DNA from: an uncultured Actinomyces sp.
GTDB taxonomy: Bacteria > Actinomycetota > Actinomycetes > Actinomycetales > Actinomycetaceae
NCBI GenBank assembly: GCA_900541895.1
Contig: UWSI01000019.1
Coordinates: 1-35,612, forward strand
Length of the DNA: 35,612 nt
Reading direction: 5' to 3'
Position numbers and translations under genes: made by a program. Every line of letters starts with the position of its first letter. The first letter of the stretch is position 1. The notes below the pieces were generated by a model. That model was not told the DNA's origin. It searched no databases and was given only the letters and a program-made list of their open reading frames with translations. Positions 7,590 to 16,435 of the stretch are shown piece by piece.

Positions 7590-8351
7590 TCAGTCGTCGT
7601 AGTGCTTGGTGCGCTCGATATCCTCTTCGATCTGCTCGCGAGTTACCCCCCGAACATCAAGCTCCGCCAGCGGCGTCATGCGATCCTTCTTGATGAGGTG
7701 ATACCCCAGCCAGACTCCCAAGAAGAGCGGAACACCAATGTATGCCGAAATGATCTCCCACATCTGGCCAAGGAAGATCGCCTCATAGTTTTGGCCAAGC
7801 AAAACGATGAGGCACATACCGAAAGCCAAAATCGGTCCGAAGGGAAAGAAGGGGGCGCGATACGGCAGGTCCTCGAGCTTGTACCCCTGAAGAAGGTAGG
7901 CGCGACGGAAGCGAATATGACACGCCGCAATACCTAGCCACATAAAGATTCCCGAGACGCCGACGATACTCACCAACCAGGTGTATGCCGTTCCCTCACC
8001 AACCAGCGCCGTGCAGAAGCCAAGAGCAGAAACAGCGGCAGTGGCGAGCATTGCATTGAGCGGGACTCCCCTCTTCGTCACGTGACAGAAAACGCGGGGG
8101 GCTTGACCAATGAGAGCCATCGAGTGCAGCATTCGCGAAGAAGCATAGAGCCCCGAGTTACCCGCCGAAAGAATAGACGTCAAAATAACCGCGTTCATCA
8201 CGGCCGCAGCCGCTGCAATGCCCAAACGATCGAAGACCAAGGTGAAGGGCGAGTATGCGATATCTGATTCACTGCTGCGCAACAGATTCGGGTCAGTGAG
8301 CGGAATCAGAGTACCGATGATGGCGATAGCACCAATTGCGATCATCTGCAT
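7590..8351 (-). pseudogene. Amino-acid permease, N-terminal half missing
   Basis: The 253 residues match the C-terminal half of an APC-superfamily amino-acid/H+ symporter of the LysP/GabP type: the LIPLTDPNLL segment after TM7, the ILTSILSAGNSGLYASSRMLHSMA region, and five to six more membrane helices. Family members are usually about 450-500 aa, so roughly the first 240 residues are absent. The frame upstream of the first Met closes at once on a TGA, and I find no continuation of the family in other frames up to about 8600. This is a 5'-truncated remnant and probably inactive. Which amino acid the intact parent carried is uncertain. Confidence 0.8.
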
Positions 8352-8760
8352 ATGTCACCGATTTAACTTACGAACCAAATCGTTGCGTTCATGGTCAGGG
8401 ACCGAATCGGAAACAGATAAGTGTTGCGTCTCAGACGTGTTGAGTGTTGAACGAGAACGCAATCCGTTCATTATCAAATTTCTCAGAATTATCATGGCCC
8501 ATACCTAATGGTTCACAAGAGCAATCGAATTGACCTTTGGCGAACGAGAAACGTACTTCGTGCGGCATATCTTCATTGAAGCGCAGCATTGCTATAGAAC
8601 GGACTCGGGGCCTGTGTCGTCGCAACACCGAACACAGACCCCGAGTCTTCTTCTTTCTCCTTTTCCCCCAAAGTCGAGGGAGTTACCCATTGCCCACACC
8701 ACACAACCGGGAAAATTACCGGGTTGCCTCAGGCCAAGCGTAGGGTATCTGCTCAGCCTC
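8352..8760. other. Gene-poor region with a long hairpin
   Basis: This holds no gene I can support. On the minus strand a 52-codon frame (8431-8589) and a 46-codon frame overlap each other, but neither has a ribosome site or a recognised family. They may be debris of the deletion that removed the permease 5' half. The only clear structure is the hairpin at 8602-8647. Confidence 0.5.
8602..8647. terminator. Imperfect 16-bp hairpin beyond the arc operon
   Basis: Bases 8602-8610 pair with 8639-8647 and 8612-8617 pair with 8632-8637, with one C-A mismatch between. It lies about 115 bases past the stop of the yfcC-type gene (minus strand). The T-rich side is on the plus strand, so direction is uncertain. 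Confidence 0.5.
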
Positions 8761-10338
8761 TCAGGCGGTCAAAACCTGAGCGACAAGCATGAGGCCACCG
8801 AAGCCGAAGACGAAAGCAACCATTGGCCAGACGAACTTGAGCCAGTGAGAGTACTTCATGTCGAGCATCTGCAGCGTTGCCATAACCAGGCCGGTCGGAG
8901 CGAGGAAGAGCATCGCGTACTGCCCCCATTGATAAGCACAAACGATGATCCAACGAGGCATGCCAACGGTATCGGCCAGAGGGGCGAAAATTGGCATCGA
9001 CAGAACGGCAAGGCCCGAAGAGGACGGGACGATGAATCCAAGGAAGAAGAAGATTACGAGCATCGCCAAGATGAACAGCGGGCCGCTCATACCTTCAACC
9101 ATATTCGAGGAATAGTACAGGAGCGTATCGGAGATCTTGCCTTGCTCCATGACGTAGTTGATACCACGAGCAAGACCGATGATCAGGGAGACACCCACCA
9201 AGCTCGACGAACCTTCGGTGAATGCATCAACCAGAGCCTTTTCGTTCAGACGGCTCTTGCCGAACAGTGAAAGGATCATAATAACAATCGTGATTGCAAG
9301 GAAGGATGCGGCCATGGTCGGGAACCACCAGCCCTGGCTCATAACACCCCACACCATGATCGGGAATGCTGCAACAAAGAGGACAAGAATGAGCTTCTTC
9401 TGCCAGTTAAACTCGAAGCCTTCATTATTGCCCTTCAGGGCCCACTGAGCGTTGAATGCTTCGTGATCTTCCCAAGTGTAGGATGCTGCAGGATTAGCCT
9501 TAATCTTCCTTGCGTACCACCACAAGTAGCTAATGACGACTGCGGCGCCGACGACGCATCCAGCAACACGCCAAACCAAGCCTTCAGTAAAGACAATGCC
9601 AGCAGCATTAGACGCGATGACCACCGAGAAGGGATTGATGGTCGAGAAGGTTGTTCCCATCGAGCCCGCTAGGAAGATGGCACCGACACAGATGATCGAG
9701 TCATATCCTAGCGCTAAGAAGACTGGAACAAGGATTGGATAGAACGCCACCGCCTCTTCTTCAAGGCCGCAGCTTGTTCCACCGAGGACCATCAGGAGTG
9801 AGACCATGAAGACGAGCGCGAACTCGCGTCCCTTCGTCTTCTTTGTTAGTGCTAGAAGGCCGGCCTCAAAGGCACCAGTGGCATTGACAACGCCGATCAA
9901 ACCACCAAGAACAAGGATGAAGACAATGATGTCGGCAGCTTCAACTGTACCGGTCACCATGCTTTGGGTGATATCTGCAATTCCTTGGGGAGTCGAATCA
10001 AGACGCTGGTAGGTTCCGGGAATCGAAATTGGTTTTTTCAGAGATCCGCCAGTGAACTTTTCAATGCCAATCTTGACGTTGAGTTTATCGAGTTGTTCCT
10101 GTGTTGCGGGAAGACTCTCGACTTCACCTTGAGGAGAGGTGACCTGAAGTGTCTGGCTCGAAGAATCGAACGCCAGCTTAGAGTAAGAACCTGCTGGGAC
10201 CATCCAAGTTGCCGCAACAGCAATCACGGTAAGAACGAAGAGGATGGTGAATGCAGAAGGCACATGTAGTTTAAAACGCCGCTTTGGCGCTTCTGTTTGC
10301 GGAGTAGCTTGCGGATCCGCAACTGCTGTTGATGTCAT
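8761..10338 (-). CDS. YfcC-type basic amino-acid antiporter of the arc cluster
   Basis: A 525-aa integral membrane transporter of the YfcC family (DcuC-related). The cytoplasmic N-terminus is followed by a first helix near 25-45 and an extracytoplasmic loop. About eleven more helices follow, including GGTSCGLEEEAVAFYPILVPVF and the family-typical FLGFIVPSSSGLAVLSMPI hairpin. The ATG at 10338 is preferred to the upstream TTG because GGAG stands six bases before it. It lies downstream of arcC on the same strand. In arginine-deiminase loci such transporters serve as arginine or citrulline/ornithine exchangers, so ornithine export against citrulline or arginine import is the likely job (inference from context). 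The gap to arcC is about 100 bases. Confidence 0.88.
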   Translation of the reverse strand: MTSTAVADPQATPQTEAPKRRFKLHVPSAFTILFVLTVIAVAATWMVPAGSYSKLAFDSSSQTLQVTSPQGEVESLPATQEQLDKLNVKIGIEKFTGGSLKKPISIPGTYQRLDSTPQGIADITQSMVTGTVEAADIIVFILVLGGLIGVVNATGAFEAGLLALTKKTKGREFALVFMVSLLMVLGGTSCGLEEEAVAFYPILVPVFLALGYDSIICVGAIFLAGSMGTTFSTINPFSVVIASNAAGIVFTEGLVWRVAGCVVGAAVVISYLWWYARKIKANPAASYTWEDHEAFNAQWALKGNNEGFEFNWQKKLILVLFVAAFPIMVWGVMSQGWWFPTMAASFLAITIVIMILSLFGKSRLNEKALVDAFTEGSSSLVGVSLIIGLARGINYVMEQGKISDTLLYYSSNMVEGMSGPLFILAMLVIFFFLGFIVPSSSGLAVLSMPIFAPLADTVGMPRWIIVCAYQWGQYAMLFLAPTGLVMATLQMLDMKYSHWLKFVWPMVAFVFGFGGLMLVAQVLTA

Positions 10339-10442
10339 TACAGACTCCAATGTCCTTTACAACACTGTAGGTATAAAAATTTGCAACGCATTGCTGCCTC
10401 CACTCTGCTTTCGTCAAGTGGAGGCAGCAACACACGTGAGCA

Positions 10443-11381
10443 CTACTCCGCGAGAATGCGAGTACCCGTTTCGCCCGCAAGCGCTTCCTTTGCGCGCTTC
10501 AGCGAGGTAATCAGGGCGCTCTTTCCAGCACTGCCCTCAACAAATCCCATGCAGGCCTCAACCTTCGGGAGCATTGAACCAGGCGCAAACTGGCCTTCAT
10601 CGATGTAACGACGGCAATCTGCGAGCGTCATCGTTGCCAGATTTTCTTGATCCGGCTTATTGAAGTTAATTGCAACCTGATCAACCGCGGTCAGAACAAC
10701 CAGAAGATCAGCATTAACTTCCTGTGCCAGCAGTGCTGCCGAGCGATCCTTATCGATCACCGCAGGAACACCACTGAGCCCCTCATCGGTCGACACAACC
10801 GGAATACCGCCACCACCAACGGCAACAACGATATGACCAGCATCGATCAATGACTTAACAACGGGAATCTCCACGATCCGAGTCGGCAGCGGGGAGGCAA
10901 CCACCCAACGCCATCCACGACCGGCATCCTCAACGTAAGTGTTCCCCGTCTCTTCCATCAGAGCCTTGGCCTCTTCTTCGGTGAAGAAGGCACCCACGGG
11001 CTTTGAGGGCTTAGAGAACGCAGGATCATCTGCGTTGACCTCAGTCTGTGTCACAACTGAGGCACAGTGACGGTCGATAGAACGAACAGAAAGTTCATTA
11101 TCAATCGCCTGCTGGAGATGGTAACCAATGTAGCCCTGCGACATTGCACCACATTCCGGGAACGGAATACTGGGAGTGCCGCCAACCTTAGTTGCCGAGT
11201 TATCGGTTGCAACCTTGATCATTCCGACCTGGGGACCGTTACCATGCGTAACGATCACATCATTGCCGAGCTCAACGAGATCAACAATTGTCCGAGCAGT
11301 CTCCTTGATCAGTTCAAGTTGCTCAGCGGGGGTATTGCCAAGGGCATTACCCCCAAGCGCAATTACAAGTCGCTGTCCCAC
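10443..11381 (-). CDS. arcC: Carbamate kinase
   Basis: A 312-aa enzyme that transfers the phosphate of carbamoyl phosphate to ADP, giving ATP, CO2 and NH3: the energy-yielding last step of arginine or citrulline fermentation. The N-terminal LVIALGGNALG phosphate loop, THGNGPQVG, GWRWVVASPLP, and the IDKDRSAALLAQEVNADLL block are typical of ArcC. The start is GTG at 11381, preceded by GAGG. Only seven bases separate it from the arcB stop, so the two are cotranscribed. Confidence 0.97.
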   Translation of the reverse strand: MGQRLVIALGGNALGNTPAEQLELIKETARTIVDLVELGNDVIVTHGNGPQVGMIKVATDNSATKVGGTPSIPFPECGAMSQGYIGYHLQQAIDNELSVRSIDRHCASVVTQTEVNADDPAFSKPSKPVGAFFTEEEAKALMEETGNTYVEDAGRGWRWVVASPLPTRIVEIPVVKSLIDAGHIVVAVGGGGIPVVSTDEGLSGVPAVIDKDRSAALLAQEVNADLLVVLTAVDQVAINFNKPDQENLATMTLADCRRYIDEGQFAPGSMLPKVEACMGFVEGSAGKSALITSLKRAKEALAGETGTRILAE

Positions 11382-11388
11382 AACAACC

Positions 11389-12384
11389 TCACTTCAAGGT
11401 TGCGTACATCACGGCCTTGATGGTGTGCATGCGGTTTTCCGCCTCATCAAAGACACGGGACTTCGAGGACTCAAACACTGCATCCTCAACTTCCATCTCG
11501 GTAACACCGAAACGCTCGGCAATATCTGCACCGATTGTGGTCTTGGTGTCGTGGAAAGAGGGCAGGCAGTGCATGAAGATCGACTCAGAATCGGTCAGGG
11601 CCATGAGCTTCTCGGTCACGCGGTAGGGGCTGAGCTCCTTAATGCGCTTCTCCCACAAATCCGCCGGCTCACCCATGGAGACCCAGATGTCGGTGTAGAC
11701 CACATGAGCGCCAGTGCATGCTTCAACCGGGTCATCGGTTAGCGTAATGCTTGCGCCGGTCTCCTCGGCGATCTCACGGCACTGTGCAACAAGCTCGTCA
11801 GCGGGCATAAGGTCCTTCGGACCACATGCAACGAAGTGCAGACCAAGCTTGGAACAAACAACCATCAGCGAGTTAGCAACATTGTTACGAGCATCGCCCA
11901 TGAACACGAACTTCAGGCCCTTGATTCCCTGGGGGAAGTTCTCCTGAACGGTGAGCATATCGGCAATCATCTGAGTCGGGTGGAACTCGGTGGTCAGACC
12001 GTTCCACACGGGAACGCCAGCATTCGCCGCAAGATCCTCAACGATCTCCTGAGCGAAACCACGGTATTCAATACCGTCGTACATACGGCCGAGGACACGT
12101 GCGGTGTCTTCGATGGATTCCTTCTTGCCCATCTGAGAGCTACCCGGATCCAGGTAGGTGACGCCCATACCAAGGTCCATACCGGCGACCTCGAATGCGC
12201 AACGAGTACGCGTAGAAGTCTTCTCAAACAGCAGAACAATGTTCTTGCCTTCGAGGTAACGGTGGGGCGTCCCAGTAAGCTTCAGTGCCTTGAACTGGCT
12301 CGAGAGGTCGATGAGGTAGCGAACTTCATCAGAAGTGAAATCGAGGAGCTTGAGGAAATGGCGTCCACTCAAGTTAACTGGCAT
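11389..12384 (-). CDS. arcB: Ornithine carbamoyltransferase (catabolic context)
   Basis: A 331-aa enzyme interconverting ornithine plus carbamoyl phosphate and citrulline. Carbamoyl-phosphate site STRTR (57-61), FHPTQ (His135-Gln138), the ornithine loop DIWVSMG (232-238) and HCLPSFHD (272-279) are all present. ATG 12384 is chosen because AGGAAGG stands seven bases upstream; a longer frame to 12495 adds 37 residues unlike the family. Coupling with arcC and the antiporter points to the catabolic direction (ArcB) rather than biosynthetic ArgF, but sequence alone does not settle this. No arginine deiminase gene (arcA) is next to it. Confidence 0.95.
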   Translation of the reverse strand: MPVNLSGRHFLKLLDFTSDEVRYLIDLSSQFKALKLTGTPHRYLEGKNIVLLFEKTSTRTRCAFEVAGMDLGMGVTYLDPGSSQMGKKESIEDTARVLGRMYDGIEYRGFAQEIVEDLAANAGVPVWNGLTTEFHPTQMIADMLTVQENFPQGIKGLKFVFMGDARNNVANSLMVVCSKLGLHFVACGPKDLMPADELVAQCREIAEETGASITLTDDPVEACTGAHVVYTDIWVSMGEPADLWEKRIKELSPYRVTEKLMALTDSESIFMHCLPSFHDTKTTIGADIAERFGVTEMEVEDAVFESSKSRVFDEAENRMHTIKAVMYATLK

Positions 12385-12842
12385 GACTTGTCCTTCCTGA
12401 CAATTCATAGAAAACACCGGCAACCACCTTGGTACCGGAAAACAGGTTGTAACCCTGCTCACAGGAAAGCTACACGTATACCCTAAAAAATGCAAGGCTC
12501 AAAACAAATTGTTAGATGCTGTTAAGTAACCTCATTTTAAAGATAGAGAAAAGAATACTTCTAGTAGATTCTGTACACATTAAACGTCAACATAAGCAAC
12601 AGCGTAGCGGCTGTAGCACAATGCAACCCAAGCTAAAGCCCGGAAAAGATAGATTTTTCGCTTCAAACTGACCTTTTCAGAGAAAGCGCAAACAAACCCG
12701 CTAACGCAACCGCTAAGAATTGAGTAAATTTAGCACAAGTTTAATGACAGCGATAAAGAAAAATAGTCAAGCTTCCACAAAGCTAGGCTTTAATAAAAGC
12801 AATAATGAAAGCTTGACGATTTTCATCTATCCAGGTAGAAAC
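12385..12842. other. AT-rich region upstream of arcB
   Basis: About 460 bases without a supportable gene between arcB and the end of folD, clearly richer in A/T than its flanks. It contains a candidate arcB promoter near 12475-12502 and a short palindrome AACAA-A-TTGTT at 12503-12513. Nothing resembling arcA or an ArgR/ArcR gene was seen. Confidence 0.5.
12475..12502 (-). promoter_or_regulatory. Candidate arcB promoter
   Basis: On the minus strand TTGAGC (12497-12502) and TATACG (12475-12480) are 16 bases apart, predicting a leader of about 85 bases before the arcB ATG. By eye only. Confidence 0.35.
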
Positions 12843-13745
12843 TCACGCGCTTATGCCACGCTCCGCAGCCTCGACGACGTTCATCAGCAAAAGCGCGCGC
12901 GTCATTGGCCCCACTCCCCCAGGATTCGGCGAGAGCCAGCCTGCGACGCGGTCAACACCGTCTGCAACGTCGCCCATCAGGCGCGCCTTCCCACTTTCCG
13001 GATCGACGACGCGAGAAACGCCCACATCCAACACAACAGCACCGGGACGGACCATATCCGCAGTAATTAAGCCCGCATAACCCGTGGCCGCAACAACGAC
13101 ATCCGCCGCCCGCGTATGCACTGCCAGATCCCGCGTTCCGGTATGGCAGATTGTCACCGTCGCATTGATGTCTTTACGCGTGAGAAGCAGGCCAATTGAA
13201 CGACCGACAGTAACTCCACGTCCAACAACGCACACATCAGCACCATTAAGATCGATCCCATTGCGCTGAATTAACTCAATGACAGCACGCGGCGTACACG
13301 GCAGAGGAGAGGTAATAGCTTCACTCCCCCGCAGCACCAATCGGCCGAGATTTGTCGGATGAAGACCATCGGCGTCCTTGTCAGGATCCACAGCCTCGAG
13401 GACACGGTTCGTGTCTACTCCACGCGGCAGAGGAAGCTGAACTATGAACCCCGTACAGGCAGGACCTGCATTCAGACCAGCCACGGCCTCGAGAATCTGA
13501 TCCTCACTGGCGTGAGCAGGAAGATCCACGCGAATCGATTCAATTCCAACCTCGGCACAGTCCCGATGCTTTCCAGCAACGTAGGCAACGGACCCCGGAT
13601 CCTCGCCAACCAAGATCGTTCCAAGCCCTGGAACAACTCCGCGAGCGCGCAAAACTTCAACCCTTGCACGAAGTTCATCTTTGATCTGAGCCGCACATGC
13701 TGTGCCGTCCAGAACACGAGCATCGCCTTCCCACGGAGCCCTCAT
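12843..13745 (-). CDS. folD: Bifunctional methylene-THF dehydrogenase/methenyl-THF cyclohydrolase
   Basis: A 300-aa cytoplasmic enzyme that oxidises 5,10-methylene-THF to 10-formyl-THF. The catalytic Tyr55...Lys59 (YVAGK), IVQLPLP (101-107) and DKDADGLHPTN (122-132) are present, followed by the NADP-binding fold with VVGRGVTVG. The usual GRSxxVGxP motif reads GRGVTVGRS here, a mild departure. Its ATG overlaps the glyA TGA (ATGA), so it is translationally coupled to glyA. The pair works together: GlyA makes methylene-THF from serine and FolD processes it. Confidence 0.96.
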   Translation of the reverse strand: MRAPWEGDARVLDGTACAAQIKDELRARVEVLRARGVVPGLGTILVGEDPGSVAYVAGKHRDCAEVGIESIRVDLPAHASEDQILEAVAGLNAGPACTGFIVQLPLPRGVDTNRVLEAVDPDKDADGLHPTNLGRLVLRGSEAITSPLPCTPRAVIELIQRNGIDLNGADVCVVGRGVTVGRSIGLLLTRKDINATVTICHTGTRDLAVHTRAADVVVAATGYAGLITADMVRPGAVVLDVGVSRVVDPESGKARLMGDVADGVDRVAGWLSPNPGGVGPMTRALLLMNVVEAAERGISA

Positions 13746-15031
13746 TGATTCAGCCCCGCATAGAGAGGATGGGCATCCGTCAGAGCACGCACTCGCGCAC
13801 GCAGAGCCTCAACTTCCACCTGTCCACTGGCCCCTTGAATCAGAGCCGTAGCAATAATGTCACCGACCTCTTCGAAATCAGCAACGCTAAACCCACGCGT
13901 CGCAAGCGCGGGAGTTCCAACACGAAGGCCCGAAGTCACCCTAGGCGGGCGAGGATCGAAAGGCACGGCATTGCGATTGACCGTAATACCAACCTCATGG
14001 AGAAGGTCCTCAGCTTGCTGTCCATCCAGCGAAGAGTTCACTAGATCAACCAGAACGAGGTGCACATCGGTACCACCCGTCACCAAGCGAATCCCCGCGG
14101 CCTGAGCATCGGGAGCTAATAGACGCTGCGCAATGGCCTGAGCACCGTCCAGCGTTCGCTGCTGGCGATCCCGGAATTCCTCGGTCTGAGCAACCTTCAT
14201 CGCAATTGCTTTCGCAGCAACAACATGCATCAACGGACCACCCTGCTGGCCGGGGAAGACCGCACTATCCAGCTTCTTGCCCCATTGCTCTCCCCGCGAG
14301 GACAGGATCATTCCCGAGCGAGGGCCGCCCAAAGTCTTATGGACAGTCGTGGTCACAATATCTGCGTGAGGAACCGGTGAGGGATGCAAACCAGCGGCAA
14401 CTAAGCCCGCGAAGTGGGCCATATCAACCCACAACACAGCTCCGACCTCGTCGGCAATTTCGCGGAATGCTGCAAAGTCCAAATGACGCGGATAAGCCGA
14501 CCATCCCGCGATCAAGACTCGCGGGCGTTCGCGCAGTGCAGCCTCGCGAACTTTTTCGGGTTCAATACGCATCGTCTGAGGATCAACCTCGTAGCCAACA
14601 GCATGATAATTCTTGCCCGAAAAGTTCAGGTGCATTCCATGAGTGAGGTGGCCGCCGTGGGCAAGGGAAAGGCCGAGGAGAGTATCGCCGACATTCGCCA
14701 TTGCCATGAGAGCGGCCGCGTTTGCCTGGGCACCCGAGTGAGGCTGAACATTAACGTAATCCGCGCCTTGGAAGACTTCCTTTGCGCGTGAAATCGCCAG
14801 AGATTCCGCAACATCAACGAACTCGCATCCACCGTAGTAGCGACGGCCCGGGTAGCCCTCCGCGTACTTGTTTGTGAGGACAGAGCCTTGCGCCTCAAGT
14901 ACCGCACGCGGAACGAAGTTTTCCGAGGCGATCATTTCCAGCGTGTGCTGCTGGCGTTCCAATTCGCTATCCAAAACCGCCTGGATTTCAGGATCGAGCT
15001 GGCGCAGTGGGAGGTCATTGAGCGTATCCAT
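13742..15031 (-). CDS. glyA: Serine hydroxymethyltransferase
   Basis: A 429-aa PLP enzyme interconverting serine plus THF with glycine plus methylene-THF, the main source of one-carbon units. Seen: MIASENFVPRAVLEAQGS, NKYAEGYPGRRYYGG, Asp203 and His206 in WVDMAHFAGL, and the Schiff-base Lys232 in TTTVHKTLGGPR. ATG 15031 has AAGGA six bases upstream; a TTG five codons earlier is less likely. It is first gene of a glyA-folD operon that is divergent from the metal-transport operon. Confidence 0.97.
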   Translation of the reverse strand: MDTLNDLPLRQLDPEIQAVLDSELERQQHTLEMIASENFVPRAVLEAQGSVLTNKYAEGYPGRRYYGGCEFVDVAESLAISRAKEVFQGADYVNVQPHSGAQANAAALMAMANVGDTLLGLSLAHGGHLTHGMHLNFSGKNYHAVGYEVDPQTMRIEPEKVREAALRERPRVLIAGWSAYPRHLDFAAFREIADEVGAVLWVDMAHFAGLVAAGLHPSPVPHADIVTTTVHKTLGGPRSGMILSSRGEQWGKKLDSAVFPGQQGGPLMHVVAAKAIAMKVAQTEEFRDRQQRTLDGAQAIAQRLLAPDAQAAGIRLVTGGTDVHLVLVDLVNSSLDGQQAEDLLHEVGITVNRNAVPFDPRPPRVTSGLRVGTPALATRGFSVADFEEVGDIIATALIQGASGQVEVEALRARVRALTDAHPLYAGLNQ

Positions 15032-15184
15032 TGCGAGTCCTTGCAAAGTCGTGAGCCGGGTAGTCCCCGAATTTTGCCTTTACTTTACCCCACGACGAGG
15101 CCACTTCCGAGGTTTCGTCCAAAATCGTCCATTTCGTAGGAACTAAGGCCTAGCTAAATTTTCTTAATTACGATAATCTTTCTC

Positions 15185-15206
15185 AAAGTTCGGCTAAACG
15201 AACTTT
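15185..15206. promoter_or_regulatory. 22-bp palindrome, candidate metalloregulator operator
   Basis: AAAGTTCG (15185-15192) and CGAACTTT (15199-15206) form a perfect 8-bp inverted repeat with a six-base AT-rich spacer. It lies about 50 bases before the metal ABC operon and in the shared region with glyA. Size and symmetry fit a DtxR/MntR- or Zur-type repressor site; the identity of the regulator is unknown. Confidence 0.45.
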
Positions 15207-15256
15207 TTGGCGAAGAAAGCCATAATTAGATAACACCCCAATGAAGAGGAACTTCA

Positions 15257-16426
15257 ATGTCCGCCGTTCACTCGCGTTCATTCCTTACCGCCACAGCAGC
15301 CTGCCTACTGGGCGCGACCTCGATCGCCTCGTGCTCAACTGCATCTTCACAGTCAGGCTCCACCCCACTCTCCCTCGTCGCAAGCACCACCCAGATCTGC
15401 GACTATGTCACCCAAATTGCGCAGCAGCCCTCGGTACAAAACTCCATCTCGCTCGATAAAACTGATGCCGCGGGAACGCAATCTCATATAGGGGCCCCAG
15501 CCGAGCAAGCCAGCACAAAAGTGCAACTCACGTGCCTACTTGCGCCCAATGCCTCGGCACACGAGCACGAAATGACTCCCCAGCAACTGCAAGCCCTTAC
15601 GCAAGCGAAAGTTTTTCTTGTCTCTGGAGTAGACCTCGAGCATTTCCTCGATCAGGCAGTGAGCGCCTCGGGCTTCAAAGGAACGATGGCGGTGACCTCG
15701 GGTGTTCTTAGCGCACGCGATATCGAAGATCCGCAGAACCGCCCACAAAGAGACAAACTGCTTCCCTACTCGGTTTCCCGAGGCAGTCATACAGTCGAGG
15801 TTGCACCCTGGCCTTTCCCGCCAGAAGAAGGAGAAAGCGAGCCGGAGTTCGCATACGATCCTCACGTCTGGACCTCTCCAGCGAACGCTGCACTGCAGGT
15901 CCGCAACATCGGAGAGTTCCTCTCAGCAGCGGACCCGGATCACGCCGAGGCATACAGCGCGGCAAGCGAAGAATACGCAAAGCGTATCGATTCCCTCGAC
16001 GCGTGGGCAAAGGCCAGCTTTGATAGCGTTCCCACCGATAAGCGCGTCCTTTTTAGCTCCCACGACGCCTTCGGATATTTGTCGAAACGCTACGGCATTC
16101 ATTTCATCGGTGCAGCACTTTCTGATTTCAACGAACAGCAGGATGCAACCGCTGACCACATCGCAAAGGCAAGCGAGGAAGTGAAGAAATCTGGAGCGAG
16201 CGCGATTTTCGCAGAGAACTCCAATAACTCGAAGTCAATTGAAACGATTGCACGCGCCGCGGGAGTCAAAGCCATCATCGGCGATGACGCGCTCTACGGA
16301 GATTCCCTTGGACCCGTGGGCAGTGAAGGCGAAACCTACATCGGCTCGATCATCCATAACGTCACAACCATGACACAAGCCTGGGACGGAACGATCGCTC
16401 CCCTGCCTTCGGAGCTCAAGCATTAA
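15257..16426 (+). CDS. Metal ABC transporter substrate-binding lipoprotein (zinc/manganese, cluster A-I)
   Basis: A 389-aa lipoprotein: signal segment and lipobox IASC with Cys26. The mature part is a TroA/ZnuA-type solute-binding protein that picks up a divalent metal at the outer membrane face. Candidate ligands are His102 (SAHEHE), His203 (DPHVW), His269 (SSHDAFGYLSKRYG) and Asp349 (LYGDSLG). In Mn-type PsaA the third ligand is Glu, while Zn-type ZnuA has His, so His269 favours zinc. No long His-rich loop is present. The ATG at 15257 follows a GAGGAA ribosome site. It is first gene of a four-gene operon. Confidence 0.93.
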   Translation: MSAVHSRSFLTATAACLLGATSIASCSTASSQSGSTPLSLVASTTQICDYVTQIAQQPSVQNSISLDKTDAAGTQSHIGAPAEQASTKVQLTCLLAPNASAHEHEMTPQQLQALTQAKVFLVSGVDLEHFLDQAVSASGFKGTMAVTSGVLSARDIEDPQNRPQRDKLLPYSVSRGSHTVEVAPWPFPPEEGESEPEFAYDPHVWTSPANAALQVRNIGEFLSAADPDHAEAYSAASEEYAKRIDSLDAWAKASFDSVPTDKRVLFSSHDAFGYLSKRYGIHFIGAALSDFNEQQDATADHIAKASEEVKKSGASAIFAENSNNSKSIETIARAAGVKAIIGDDALYGDSLGPVGSEGETYIGSIIHNVTTMTQAWDGTIAPLPSELKH

Positions 16427-16435
16427 GCGATCATT

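Noticed and set aside
8431..8589. A 52-codon minus-strand frame upstream of the permease remnant
   Set aside because: No ribosome site, no recognised family, and overlapped by another short frame; kept only as possible debris.
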